From: Antrodiella citrinella | Taxonomy: Eukaryota > Basidiomycota > Agaricomycetes > Polyporales > Steccherinaceae | Direction of reading: 5' to 3' | Assembly (NCBI GenBank): GCA_004802725.1 | Contig: SGPM01000061.1 | Span: 1 to 64,000, forward strand | Length of the DNA: 64,000 nucleotides | Shown here: piece after piece, positions 10,180 to 22,666 of the stretch | How positions within the stretch are numbered: the first letter of the stretch is position 1 | How the letters are laid out: each line of letters begins with the position of its first letter | Program-made: the position numbers and the translations under genes | The notes under the pieces: model-generated | Seen by the model: only the letters and a program-made list of their open reading frames with translations | What the model was told of the DNA's origin: nothing | Database searches by the model: none

Positions 10180-12921
10180 GGTGGTGGTGGTGGAGAGGGA
10201 GGGGTGGTGCGATGATGGCGGGAGGTGAAGGGGAAGGAAGAGGAAGCGTCTGGTAAGTAAGGCTGTGATTTATATGAATATAAGGAGCAAGGGGACTCTG
10301 GGTCCTAGGAACGCGGTTAATGAGGAGGGGATCCCCGAATCTGAAGAAGTTGCCGTTAAAGTTTGCATTGAGTTAGCCGCGTGGTCAAAATAGAGCAGGC
10401 GACTCCGAATTATCGGGGGGCCTGTCTAGGCGCCCAATATGTAATCCGTATGTACGCACCTTTTGCAACAAACGGGAAGTTTTGGGCCGTCCTCTGTCCT
10501 CAGGGCCAGCCCTATGTAGTCACAGGATGCTCGTTTGAGGGTCTCAGATGTAGCTGAGATGTATGTGGAATGAATGGGGGCGCAAAGTGGAAGACATGGT
10601 CAGTAACCAGCGTAACACTACCCATGTTGCCGCTGCCGCTGCCACCTTCCAGTCAATGTCATGTGGAGGGGGTAGCGTACGCGTTTGTCGCACTGACCTA
10701 ACCTCGAATGGGCGAGAATCAGCCACATTCCCCCCTCAGGCCTCAGGCCTCAGCGTCCCAACCTTCGACCCTCATTGATTGGGTGGTTCGGTTAGTGGGG
10801 ATGGATCATCATGGTGCGGCATCGCAATCAGCTTGCGATGTTGTCATCAACGAACTCTGTACAGTATAAGCTTACCGAGGGACAGTAAGATTTCACTCGC
10901 GTGATTGCCGCTCCAGAACAGATTATGTTTTCGGGATATTCCTACGAGCACCCAGAACGAACAAATTCTTATCGCTTGCAAGACATCTGGACAACAGAAA
11001 GATCATGCCATCTTTGAAATGATAGCCGTATGAACCCCTCTCGGAGCGTTGAATCAGAATTTGGACCCGAAAACAGTAGGGAATCTGCGTACTGGTGGAA
11101 TCCAGGTGGAAATGGCCGTGGACGGTGACTCCGCCGAGGTTCTTTCTCCCGCGGATTGTCAGTACATATGATGCAGGAGAGCCACGGAGGAGTCAATTAT
11201 GCTTCGCGGGCAGGATGCGTACACCTCATTCGAGGGTTGGAGGATGTTGCAGGAAAGCCTTTAGACCTCGGAGTAAACAAGCACAAGTTTTGCAAGTTTG
11301 CAAACTGAATGAAATGGCAGATCAGGGAAAGATCAATTCGTCCACCGTATTTGCAAGTCCGAAGGTGACGGGCGAGCGCACGCCGATCACAAGTAAGCAA
11401 GCGCTTGTTAGGCCCAGGTAGGTCTGAGAATTGAAAAGATACGAAATCAGTGTATTGTCAATTGCTCGTCGGAGGAACGGGACACACCTGACACACGCCA
11501 ACATCAGCCAACATCCCACCGGGACTACTCCGATTCACTGCCGTTGCAGCGGAACAAGATCCCTTGATAAGGGAGGTAAGTGAATGTAAAAAGCAACTCA
11601 ATCGGTATCCACGACGATGATCACACACGACAGATCGCGTACAGTAACTCTGTACCACGCTTAATCCACGTTTGCCCACTGATGATTGCTTTGATTGCCC
11701 AACGAAAAAGTTTCGCGGGAGAAGACAACCGAGTTTGAAGGCATGTGTTTTCCATGAGAACGAAACCTCCTCGACGATATGACCTCGCACTGCACGATCG
11801 CAGGCGAGCGGTGGATGGCGAGGCCAATGAGCACACCGCTGTGTCATGGCGTGTCTTCTATCGAAGAGGGTCAGATGAAAGGCCAGGCTGAGAAGCCATA
11901 GAAGCAGCGCTCGTGTATCCAGTCACATATGAGAGTGTCAATGAGCATTTGGAGTCAGCTCTGCGACGAGAATAAGACGCAAACGACGCACGGGGAGATG
12001 AGGCTTGTCTAGCGTACGTTTGTGGACTGCTTCCCTTGCAAGTGTATACACCAAAGATGGAGCGGAACTCCGCCACACTTACGTCTTAGCTTCAGTGGGT
12101 TCACATCTAGACCAAACGGCAGAAGTCTGGAGAGAAGATCGGGGATTTGTGAGGTCCACCGTCTGATACCTTGGGAAATCTCGTCGAAGCTGCGTCGAGA
12201 AATCCTGTCGAGAATGTATCTCCTCGGAGAAAGAAAATCGTTGCTCGACTTAAACCACCCCTCATTCGAAATCAGACTCGCTGGCCACCATGAGGTCATA
12301 AATCTGTTGCCCTATAGTGTAAGACCTGCGAAGACTTCAGGTGAGAAGATTCTCAGGAAACGGTGACTTGAACAAGACATTACCGCATAGGATTGTTGCG
12401 CTGTCTTCATTGCACAGAAGTCCAGTCTTTAGGTGTCCAATTGGGGAATTGTGAAACACAGAATGGCGAACAGAACAGCGGCCCTGCAATCACATCCATT
12501 CAACGTTCCTCACGCAAAAGCAGTCACCTTTCATGCGGACATCGTGGAACTTTTGAACATATCCGGTGGATCAGAGTCGATATGTTCCGGACGGGCAGAT
12601 CTGAAGGGGTATGCTGACGAGTACCGTAGATTGTCTTTAAGCAGCGAATAGATGCAAGATGAGACGCGTCATTGGTGTGAGTACTCCCGGCGGGAATAGG
12701 GAGAGATGGAAAGATAGCGGACCAGTAACGTCGTCGATTGAACGGTTGTAGAGCGTTGAGAAGGACAGGATATTAATGGTCGGCTTCACAAGTGGTTCTT
12801 CGAGTTTTCACGATTTGACGTCTGAATGTGACTGGTACTAGAGGATAGATTAAGCGTGTAAAGATAGTTTAATCCCCTTCGGCAGATAGAAGATTCGCTC
12901 TGAGTTCCTGAGCGGGGACCT
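10180..12921. other. 2.7-kb gene-poor region upstream of the WOPR gene
   Basis: This is the longest stretch without a supported gene. It contains the WOPR 5' region and, at its far end, the 3' end of the DNAJC11 gene. Short frames at 11095-11421 (+), 11458-11847 (-), 12009-12299 (-) and 12433-12651 (+) show no recognised family. I could not connect any of them across plausible introns into a longer protein. An extended regulatory region or a decayed gene are both possible. Confidence 0.45.
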
Positions 12922-15900
12922 CTAGTTCACGAGGTGGTCTGTAAAAAGAGAAGGACGTAGTGCGCCGACAATCAGAACCATACTGCTTCTCATCTCATGC
13001 AAGTAAGCACGAACGGTGGGTACTCACCTTCCAGCGGCAGCACAGCCGGCTTATAGTCGGGTATTTCTGCATAATGCTCACGCTCACGGAAGGTGTAGCG
13101 CACCCGGAGCGATTTCGCGACGTTGGGCACAGGATCGCGAAAACCTTGTAACCCAGCCTGTACAGGATCACGATTGGATGGTGAGTAAGGTTGCGTCAAG
13201 AAGATCACCACCACGAAAGAAGAATACACATCCAAACAGCCAAGACCTTCCTGGCGAGCGATACACTCATTGATAGGAGGATCGGAAAGCCAGTTGTATG
13301 ACCACTACACATGCGGACCCGTCACTCCCGGGATTTCACCACCTGCCGACCCTACACACTCCCGCGAGTAGCTGACAGTCGCGTACACGCAGTGTCCAGT
13401 CTCACCGAATGCGCCGAATCAGTGCATGCGATATCCATCCCACGGAGTCCCTTCGACGCTTCGCGGGACACAAGTGTCACTCGCTGACCCACTGACTGAT
13501 GCCGGCCGCCGCTTAACGTTGCTACACGTATACCAATGTGAAAGATGCATCGAGGGTCATATGCACTGTCGAACGCTCTCACTTGACGCCAAGATCAGAC
13601 CCAAAGTCTCCATACATTCCGCCGGTGATATTGAGCACCCGACTGTGCACACTCGACTATCAAGGCGTAGCAAGCGTAGACGCAGATGACCTTCATCGTC
13701 GACGCTGCTACTAAAACATTCCAGTACTGAACGACTCACTTTGCTGCGCTTTCCAGGTATGTACAGTTGACTCTTGTTGACGAGGGCTTGCAGCGGGATG
13801 GTCACATCGACTTCGAGACCCTCTGTGTACTCATCTCGTACCGTTACTCCGTAAGTGCCCTCAATGATCACCAGACCTAAGGCACACTGCAGTCAGTAAG
13901 ATCCTACCAGGGGAAGATAAATTTCAAACCATCGACTGCAGTCTCGGCCTGCATGTGGCGTTTTGCCACGTCCTGAAGTAGGGATATCGTTTCCTCGGTT
14001 TGCCGCACAAGGTCAGACTGGGCATTTCGTAACTCTCGCCGTGCTTGTCGAAAAAATCTATGTGGATGCAAGTAGAATTGACGTCATTGAAATCAGCACC
14101 CCTAAACAGCCGAATGAAGAGTAACGTACTCCATACGACGCTTGTGCTCAAGCGGTCTCAGGACGAGGTTGTACGCTATGGCGAGTGTGGTCGTGGGGAC
14201 TAATATGGTCCAAAACGCAACATTGAGATCATATTCGTGTGAGACAATCATTGGCAGTTCCATGCGATGATTAAGGTAGACGAATCTAGGAGCGTCGTGG
14301 TCAGTCGAGTCTCGTGAAAGCGGTTGTGGAAAGTGGGAAGAGACAAACCCCAGCTTCAGCTGCACCCCCATTGTACTCAGAGAAACTTCCGCGTCTGCAC
14401 CTTTGTTATCTCCGTTCCATGCAGCGGTAAGAATTGAACTGAGACCGGTGAGGCCAACTTCGACCGCGGCTTTGAGTTGTAATCCCACTTCTGTGAACGT
14501 TATTCCATACTCCATGTTGATTCCAGGCAGGTTTCCCAGGAACGCCCCCACGCTGTAGTAATATACTCCGCGAGTGAGACCAGTTCTCGAAGGTGGTTGC
14601 ACATCGGATATTGCTTTTGCAGGTCTATCGGTTTCCGCCGTGAATGAGAATGGATGAGCGGATGAGACAGTGAAAGACACGACTGGAATGGAAACCGGGG
14701 AAGGTGCAGAAACAAAGAACGTGCCGTGGATATTGGAGTGGGGAAAGAGGCGGCGAGAATAGGTCATGGTGCAAGGAAGTGAAGGATATGCTACTTCGTT
14801 GCCCTTGTAGGCGTCGTAGATTGCTGAAAACCATGCCGGAGCAACGGCGCCATGAATCGCGAACGAATGACTATCGTCATCATACACTGCTTGCACTTTC
14901 ACGGGACGACCCAGAAACAACGACGTCTGAATCTGTCACAGCAGTGAAGTTTTAGTCCGGTAATAACCTACTTCCGCACGTACACGCACCTTGACAGCAA
15001 GCCGTGGGGAAAACTGGTGCTGAACTGTGCCCACAAAGTCGCTGCCGGCAGCCACACCCCGAACTGACCGAGCCGTATACGCGCGGGCAGACAGCTTCAG
15101 ATTCGTAGAAGGCGACATGTCGGTCTAGGTTACACAATAAGCATTGCGGGGAAGCTATGCATTATAAGCAAATACCTGTATCGTTTGTCGCATAACTCCT
15201 TTCGTGAACGATATATCTCTCCACCGCATGAGAAATCGTCTATGCCACGAATCTTCCGTTAAGTCATCTCGGAATTCTGACATACAGGAAACGTCCAGTT
15301 GCACGGAGTTGAAGCCCTGCGTCTGCAGTAATTTTGCGAATCGAAGGCGGTCTGCCGTCAGCTTGTTGTGCTTGAGCACTTCTCTTAGCTAAGGGCTGTT
15401 AACACCGGCATATCACCACAACTAACTCTTCTCTCACCTCGCCCATTGACAACACTTCATCGTTCGGTAATTGAAGAAGTTTCAACCCTTCTGGACCTAT
15501 TCAGGCTATATATAATTTTCACGGAGGCGGATGATGCAAACCGCTCACCATAGTCGTCGTAGGCCTGCCTGGAAAGAGTTCAGCACATGCAACGGATGTC
15601 GAAAGGTAGCATGATGCTCGCCGGCTTGCTGGATCTGATAGCACTACAGAAACGGGAAATGAGAACTACGGGGTGATAAACCCTGCAAAGTCTTTCATTG
15701 TACCTTCATAAGCTTTCTGAACCTCCAAAAATCGCCGCACTGCAGTCGCTTTCGTCCGCTCATTTTGTTGCTTGTCCGGATGAAAGATTATGGACAGTTG
15801 CTTGTATCGCTCTCTGATGTCACTTTCCGACGCTGTTACCGGTAGGTTTAGCACCGTACTATCAAAATAATTCAGCATGTTACTTGAAAAAGTTGAAACG

Positions 15901-15974
15901 TTGACATACTACAGGAACTCTTTGTCGTCTGAAGACCCCAGATGAAGTTGACTGCCATTGTTCGTGTTCGTCAT
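12922..15974 (-). CDS. DNAJC11-like J-domain protein with DUF3395
   Basis: Twelve exons splice to 627 residues (15974-15910, 15858-15704, 15643-15618, 15564-15549, 15496-15438, 15388-15176, 15124-14990, 14932-14130, 14057-13930, 13876-13740, 13157-13028, 12938-12922). DNAJC11 is a mitochondrial outer-membrane-associated J protein linked to the MICOS complex and cristae. The J domain spans about residues 20-90: YTVLNLPVTASESDIRERYK, the HPD motif in IIFHPDKQ, then AYEVLSDPASRRAYDDYG. A long central part with repeated beta-like strands follows. The DUF3395 end has VIIEGTYGVTVRDEY, VDVTIPLQALVNKSQLYIPG, GLQGFRDPVPNVAKSLRVRY and HYAEIPDYKPAVLPLE. Intron 10 is 582 nt, about ten times its neighbours. 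The intron after exon 3 appears to use a GC donor. It shares a divergent promoter with RMD1. Confidence 0.9.
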
Positions 15975-16211
15975 TCATAAAGTCAATTTATGTGTTTCCT
16001 AGACGAAAAACAAAAGGGTATGGTACAGAAGAAAGCCGTCGTTGGGCGAGACAAGTCAACTACTGCAGGCTCGGTCACACAGGCGCCGGCTCTATGACGA
16101 TGCGAAGCCACGTGGCGGATAGTAGGCGCGCATGTAGCGACGATCGCCTTCATCGTCATCTGAACACCGCTCGACGTCGTCTGTCACAGCGAGCGCGTTT
16201 CTTCCTTCCCT
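15975..16211. promoter_or_regulatory. Bidirectional promoter between DNAJC11-like and RMD1-like genes
   Basis: Only 237 bp separate the two divergent start codons, and both genes are predicted to act in mitochondria. Co-regulation from one short promoter is therefore plausible but not shown. I see no canonical binding site. Confidence 0.45.
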
Positions 16212-18296
16212 ATGGCGACGAATCAACCCGCAACCCGCCCGCAATTATCTGCAGCATCCGCAGAGCAAAAAGCTCGCGGTGCCAACCGTTCCACAAAGGT
16301 CGCGGGGAAGTTGAAAGTGCTCCCCGATCAGCCTGAGCCTCATGTCGTGGACAAGCCTACGACGCTCCCGCCTCCTCCAAAGGCCTCTGTTTCAGGAGAA
16401 GGCTCTGGAGCCACTGGTGACAGCGACGAGGATGAGGCTGACGACGAAGAGGACACAGAAGACATAGAGGTGAGCGCACTCTACCTATTCAGCTTTTCGC
16501 TTTGACCGAGCCATGCGTCATGCCCAGGTATATAACCAAATAGATCTTATTCCAGAGGGCACAGCTCGTAGAGATGCTTTACGCCTCACGAAGAAGAAAG
16601 CGAAGCAGCTCCCCAGGGTTACTGCATATGCAACCTGCACGTATGTCTCACACGCTTTCCAAATGTCCTCTACGAGTCTGAAGTCTTATGCTCCAGTTCG
16701 TTCCGATTTCCGGAACTCATCAAGTTCTTTAATGCCCGTCGAGCGTCCTACCACACGAATCCCCGCGTCATAGATGATGTTATTTACACACCGTACGTTT
16801 ACGAGCCACCGACAAGCAACCAACGTCACGTTCGATTCCAATCTCAACAACCTACATCCGAGTCAGAAACAAACCCTCCGGCCGTCACCGGAGATCTCCT
16901 TGGCATCGAAGAGCTTGCACCGACCACCGCAGAAGGAGATTTGCATGATGGTCCAAATGCTTATGGGACCAAGTCGCGTAAGAAGAGCAAATTCCAGGAA
17001 GTGCCAACCCAAGCAGAGATATTCCTCTTTCAGTATGGTACGGTTGTCATCTGGGGAATGACAGAAGCTCAAGAAAAACGTTTTCTATCCTCCATGTGCG
17101 TTCTACCTGTCCGTTTTCTGTTCAGCGTTCTAACTTCATTCAAGCAAACGATTCGAGGTGGACAAGCTAGGTAGGGTTCTGCTTCTCCCGCGTAGCCTAC
17201 TCTCGTCTAAGTTCCACCAGGGTCAGACGACGTGGAAATGGAAGACCTCAACTTCTACTACGCCAATTACAGCCGGTATGAACTACCTACTTATCAATAT
17301 GCGTAGTCTCATGATGTCCCATGTGTATGACAGGATATATAATGATGTCATCACCCTGCGTCGTGGCTCAAGTTACATGTGAGTATTCATCCGCCTTGGA
17401 TGTTCCGTTGATTTCATTATTTCTGGACCAGGACAAAGCTGTCTCTGTCCCACGCATTATCCCAGTCGGTTAAGATCTCATTGGTGCGTTCGAACATCCC
17501 CTCGTGCAATACAAGACCACCTGATGCGCCACCAACTGTCGTTCTTGCCATTTGACTCCACCTCAGTTCGAAGAGCTGATATCTTTCACAATCGAAGAGA
17601 CGAAAGATATCCCCGAAATCATCAGTGAAACAGGCAAGATTGGGATGCCCCACAAAGGTACTTTTGTCTTTCCGTTTCTATATCCTGCCACTCACGCGAC
17701 CAATCCTCTCTGACCTATTAGAGATCATGCGAAAAATCGGAGAACTGTTTCTTCTAAGGACAAACATAAACTCCGTGGGATCAGTGCTGGATTCTCCGGT
17801 GAGCCGATAGTCTAAATGACACTTTCCCACTGGCGGAAGCTTACTGTCCGTCCTTCTGATTCAACGGCGTTGTGGAATGACAGGAGGTTTTCTGGGTACG
17901 TCATGGATAATGCTTTAGGCGTATGTAGAGGATTGATTGAACTGTGATCTCCCAGACGTATCCGGACCTGCAACCCCTTTACGACGCGGCTCGTAGCTAT
18001 CTAGAGATTCCTCAGCGGATAAACTTACTGAATACCCGTGTAGAGGTACGTTTATTCCACATTTTTCACGCGGGAGAAGGTGTAATCAGAGTCTAGGTTC
18101 TGCAAGATATGCTCCAGCTATTGAAGGAAACTGTCTCGAGCAGACACTCGGAACGTCTGGAACAGATTGTCATCGCGCTGATCGGCGTCGAAATCGGTAC
18201 GACCATCGACTCTTCCCAGTAAATGAATGCATTCTAATTGAAACCACGTTGCTAGTCCTGGGTATCGTCACGATTATCGTGGATCTGTATTCATAG
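16212..18296 (+). CDS. RMD1/RMND1 family (DUF155) protein
   Basis: Thirteen exons (16212-16469, 16528-16640, 16697-17095, 17145-17170, 17221-17275, 17334-17378, 17432-17483, 17567-17657, 17722-17798, 17884-17895, 17956-18045, 18097-18196, 18256-18296) splice to 452 residues. Characterised relatives are yeast Rmd1/Rmd8 and human RMND1, a mitochondrial inner-membrane protein needed for mitochondrial translation. The N-terminal 100 residues are Pro/Ser and acid-rich. The DUF155 core begins at FRFPELIKFFNARRASYHT and includes IFLFQYGTVVIWGMTEAQEK, EMEDLNFYYANYSRIYNDVI, LRRGSSYMTKLSLSHALSQS, IGELFLLRTNINSVGSVLDS and YLEIPQRINLLNTRVEVLQD. It ends in a hydrophobic helix, VIALIGVEIVLGIVTIIVDL, typical of the family. 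Exon 10 is 12 nt (Glu-Val-Phe-Trp). Identification is secure; the exact cell compartment is inferred. Confidence 0.92.
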
Positions 18297-18539
18297 AGCT
18301 TCAGTGTGGACTGTGTGGATTTTCTTGGGACTTTCCTTTCATACATCGGAACCGAAACGCCCTACCGTAATTGTACTTGTGCCCCATCTTACTTTTGGCA
18401 ATGGTTACATTGGTGGCTTGATACAGGTGTCAGACTAGTACTATGGAGCAGCACACTTCACGATCCGGACAACGACACCATGCAATAACTTACATTCTAC
18501 CAGTACATCGCACACCAATCAGAAGCTCAGAAGCACTGG
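18297..18539. other. Convergent 3' spacer between RMD1-like and Sec5 genes
   Basis: The 243-bp spacer holds the 3' ends of two converging genes. No feature is recognised. Confidence 0.5.
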
Positions 18540-21500
18540 CTAACTCCTCGCAGTGCTCCGCTCTCTTTCCCTGTCTCTATCTCGTGGCCGCTCTCTCTCC
18601 TTTTCCCTCGGTCTGCCACCGCCACCGCTGCCACCGCCGTTCGCGGGGACCACTGCTGAGGTGCCGCTGCTACTGGCCTTGCTCTTCGTCTGCCTGAAGC
18701 ACAGGAACTCGATCCCTGTCGCTCGCCGGGTCTCGGCCAGTGTCTTTTTCACACCGTCAAGGTGCAGTTGCAGGTTCTCGTCCCCGGGTTTACGTGCGTA
18801 TGCTTGAGAGATCTTGTTGTACAAATCGGACAAGGTCTTCGCCGCGGAGGGCGTGACATAGCGAGAGAGCGTTTGATGCATGAACTCAATCTCCAGCGTG
18901 GCCTGTCATGGTGTAATGGATGAAGAAGGCGAAGACGTATATGGTGGTTAACTTTGTTTTCTAGTGGCTGGAAAGATAACAGACAACACACCCTGAGCAT
19001 ACCACCCATGCCGAACTTCTTGACCTGGCGGAAACACCGTAATGCTTCATCTGCTATGTCCTCAACCAGTGTGCTGAGGGTCCGGTCTAACAGCGGAGCA
19101 GCAGCAGCAGTGACCTGCGCGTGTATGCTTACAAGATGAATCAGCAATTCAAACATGTATGGTCGGATTTCTATATATCAGGGTCAGAAAGAGATCGACA
19201 GCCGGTGATAAAGAGGATACAAGCCTGTGGGCTGAGGTGTTCCAAACCAATCCATGTTAGGGTCCAGAATGCCGTTACGAACGACATCGATGAGGACAGC
19301 TGATTTGGGCTTGACATAGCTTTCAAACAAGGTCTTGTCCAACTCCTGTACCACTGCCATGAGTGTCTGCATGCTCTGAATCAGCGCATGCAATGAAGAC
19401 GAGTACAAATCACAATACCGTCTTGTCCTCTTCCATCGTAATTCCGAACGCACTCTCCAATTCGCTGATCATACTTGGAATAAGGGTTCGTGTCAAGTGT
19501 CCGAAGTTGGAAACGACGAGCAGCAGTCGAGTGTTCTGAGACCCTGTGAGAAACAGAAAATGCTTGCTCCGACCAATGTAACGCACCGGGTCTTTGAGAT
19601 CAAGTAGAGCAAGAGGATTTGTCCCCGTCGCGGTTCCAGCCTCCTTCGGCGACATGATTTCCATTTTCGGCTTATCACTCGAACCTTCGTCCGATGCCAG
19701 ATGGACCATCCCGTCTAGGAATGCATACAAGGAATCCAGAAAAGCCTTCGTAATCTTGCCAACGAAGCTTTGTGCGATACTGTTCTGCTTGACGCGAGAC
19801 GAGGAAGTAGCAGAAGGTGCGAGATCCACACCACCGGCAATTCTGAACGCGCAGGTCGTGATGTGCCGTTGGTATAGGCGTATTTGTGTGAGGTACACAG
19901 TCGAATAGGCTTCCTGTGTCGAGCCTGTCCACGTCTCCAGGTGGTAAAAGATGTTCGTATCTGTGGAAGTGAATACAAGACCTCTGTTGTTGCCGCCCTT
20001 TCACTCACCTCTGAGCCACGCAGTCACCAAGATATCCTCAAATTTCCACCTCGCGCTCTCCAGCAGACTCTTCAAGCTGGAGCTTGCGTCATGACTGATC
20101 TCCATAACGCTAATCTCGTTCACGCTCTCCTGAATCTCGCCGAGAATTTTCATGAGGTGGAAAGCGGTCGTAAGTGAGTTGGAGTCCTTCGGAAGTAAAG
20201 GAGGAGTCGTGTTTGATGCAGAGCCCAGAGGAGACATGACAGCCATGTCAGAGAAAAGGAAGAACTCCGAGAGGAGTGATACGTAGAGTTTCACTACATC
20301 CAATGCCATAGTGCGACATTGGGACGGACTCCGACGAGACGTCCCTCCCTAAACTGTGATCAACATATGTCTCAACGCAGAATGAGAATGGCGTACCTTG
20401 AATTTACCGTCAAGAAATGCTCTTGATATCTTCCAAAAGTTTGGAAGCGAGGATAGCATGACTTCTGACACATTCTTGGCCAAGGCGATGATAGCTTGCC
20501 ATATATCATGACCACCAGCTTGCGCTGAAATGAATCCACAGATAGTCAGTTATAGAGCCAACCCTTACTAAGAGACTGAACTGACCGATGATGATATCAG
20601 GTTGCTTGGATTCTAGCGCGACCACACAAGTCTTCAGTTGCATCGAAAGGATAGCAGGTAAAGAGTCCGGTGAAGTGATTTCCGGAGAATTCCTGTCATG
20701 CATGGCTGTTGAAGATATTAAACGTCTGCCACATAAACTCGTAATACAAACGTACCTTGGATGGAAGTGTGAGCAGAAGTATACGTCTCCTTCATTTGTT
20801 CCAGGATATACTTGTGCTGCGCATCGAAATATGTCCACACGGCTTCGTCGTTCGGCGTGAGTTCCAAGAGAATGCTGCGAAACTGACCGTCAGTTTAATG
20901 TCCTCATGATGCATCGTACACAGAAGCGTTACTCAAGTGTCTTCTCCTGCTCATCAACGCCCCTCGATGGCTCTTGCAATTTCGCAAGCAGCTCGCTGCG
21001 CATCTCGCTCATTACTTTCTCTACTGTGCCCCAAACTTTGTCCAGTATTCTCTTCTGTTGCATACCTGCAACACTAGACCCCTGACCGTCTTTTGTTGTA
21101 CCAACAGGTAGTAACTGGCCCGGCCGGGACTCGAGGAGGAACTTCCCTTTCTTGTAGTCCCGCATGGCAGCTTCATACCGACCCTTAACGCGACGTGAGC
21201 AGTCAGAATGATATTAGCGACCGAGGAGACATACGACTTGGATCGCCTCTACAAGGGATCCAGGAAGGTTGAAGAAAAACTTGGATCGTTCGAATACGCT
21301 CAACGTTGTCCGAAGCTTATGCGCCTTAAGAGCATTCTCCAACACGGGCAAGAATACCTGATCCGCTTTCTGTGCTGCCTCTGCAAAGAAATGACTTCAG
21401 CGAGAGACGCATACAACTTGACTTTAGCTCAGTACGTTTCAGGTTATCTTTCAATGGTTTTGACGCGAACTCGGTCTGTTCTGCGAGCAGCCCTTCACGC

Positions 21501-22158
21501 ATCTCTGCGTACAAAGCTAGATAAATTGAAATTGAGAGAGATCCGTGAGTTCTGAGTGTCGTATCATCAAGCAAACGCGTCTCACCGTCCGTAGAGTTCT
21601 TAACGGCTACAAACCTATCGAAGTTGTCTTCAACCAGAACCCGGATAGCCTCTGACCGTGAGTCAATGGATGTACGGAGGTGAGATATCCCGGATGCAAG
21701 ATCCTGATACGTCGCATTGGGGTGTACCGCAGATAGGAAGGTCTTTGGATCGAAAGACTTGGAGTTGATGAGAACTGCAGCCTCTGAGCAACAGGTTTCA
21801 GCCACGTTTCTTCAGAGTACTTGAGCATGAGGTCAACACTGACTGGTGTCCAAATCCATGTTTCGAATGCTATATGGTACAAGGATCTATCAATACGGAC
21901 CGAATGTTGTTACCTGACCTTCACGCACTCGACGAAAGCCCTCATACCGAGCGGATCACTATCGCTCTCCGCCGTGCCTCCCGCTGGACTCATCAAAATC
22001 GCCTCGTCTAGTTCCTCTTCTGTCTCTTCCCATTTCCTAGGTATTGAGATAAGTCATCGCCGAATAAGAGACCCAAGACAGTACCTAGGTTGTGCAGATG
22101 AAAGCTTGTAAGTCTTCAGGAGGGCGACATCGTCCAAGTCAAAGTTAAGTCGCGACAT
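18540..22158 (-). CDS. SEC5: Exocyst complex component Sec5/EXOC2
   Basis: Sec5 is a subunit of the octameric exocyst, which tethers secretory vesicles to the plasma membrane at sites of polarised growth such as hyphal tips. The start at 22158 gives [20 protein letters not shown], followed by a spliced segment [21 protein letters not shown] Sec5 N-terminal block follows, with [39 protein letters not shown] and [19 protein letters not shown]. Middle exons carry [12 protein letters not shown] and a segment with [20 protein letters not shown]. The C-terminus has [20 protein letters not shown] and [20 protein letters not shown], then a Ser/Gly and Arg/Glu repeat-rich tail ([10 protein letters not shown]) ending at the stop at 18540. 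Many short introns interrupt it; not every junction was resolved, so the span is sure but the exon list is incomplete. Confidence 0.88.
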
Positions 22159-22666
22159 CTGACCTTCCGGTCGTCGCCTACGCGTGCGTATTTGAAGAGG
22201 GCAGGAAGGAGAAACAGACTGAGAGCAGGTGGTGAGGGTATGTTATTCGTAGTTACTGCGAAGGTATGCCAGAGGCGCTCAGCACTGCCGCGTAAACTTC
22301 GGCATTTGCCGCTGCAACAAATATTGCAGACAGAGGTATGTATCGGTTCAACTGGTACTTTGACACTACTTACACCCCTCGTAGGACGCCTCAATCTTTC
22401 CGACCAGGTTCGTGGAGAACATGATACACAGATATGATTTCAAAATCGCTCAAGAACGCTGCAAAAACATACCGTACAAATACAAGATCTTGCACAAGAC
22501 GACTTCACGACACACCCTCGAGCTCCCGCTGCCATTCATCTCTTCCCTTCGACGCGAATTTCGCCACCTAATCGAACAACAGTTGATAAAATCCATCAGC
22601 ATCATCTACGTCTCGATAGCTGGAGGAAAGTGAACATTATAAACCAACGAACCATGTCATGGACTT
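22159..22666. other. Spacer between tandem Sec5 and E2/E3-fusion genes
   Basis: The 508 bp hold the 3' end of the large upstream gene and the Sec5 promoter, both on the minus strand. No other gene is supported. Confidence 0.5.

Noticed and set aside
11458..11847. Frames hinting at a degenerate membrane protein (IDNTLISYLFNS then GLTSACLLVIGV)
   Set aside because: Similarity to mushroom multi-pass families is only a few residues and no consistent exon chain could be built.
12433..12651. 72-residue plus-strand frame beginning MSNWGIVKHRMANRTAAL
   Set aside because: No recognised family, no neighbouring exons and no promoter signal; kept as part of the gene-poor region.
13426..13689. Open frame inside the long DNAJC11 intron
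   Set aside because: No domain or homology is recognised and it lies within an intron with good flanking splice sites.
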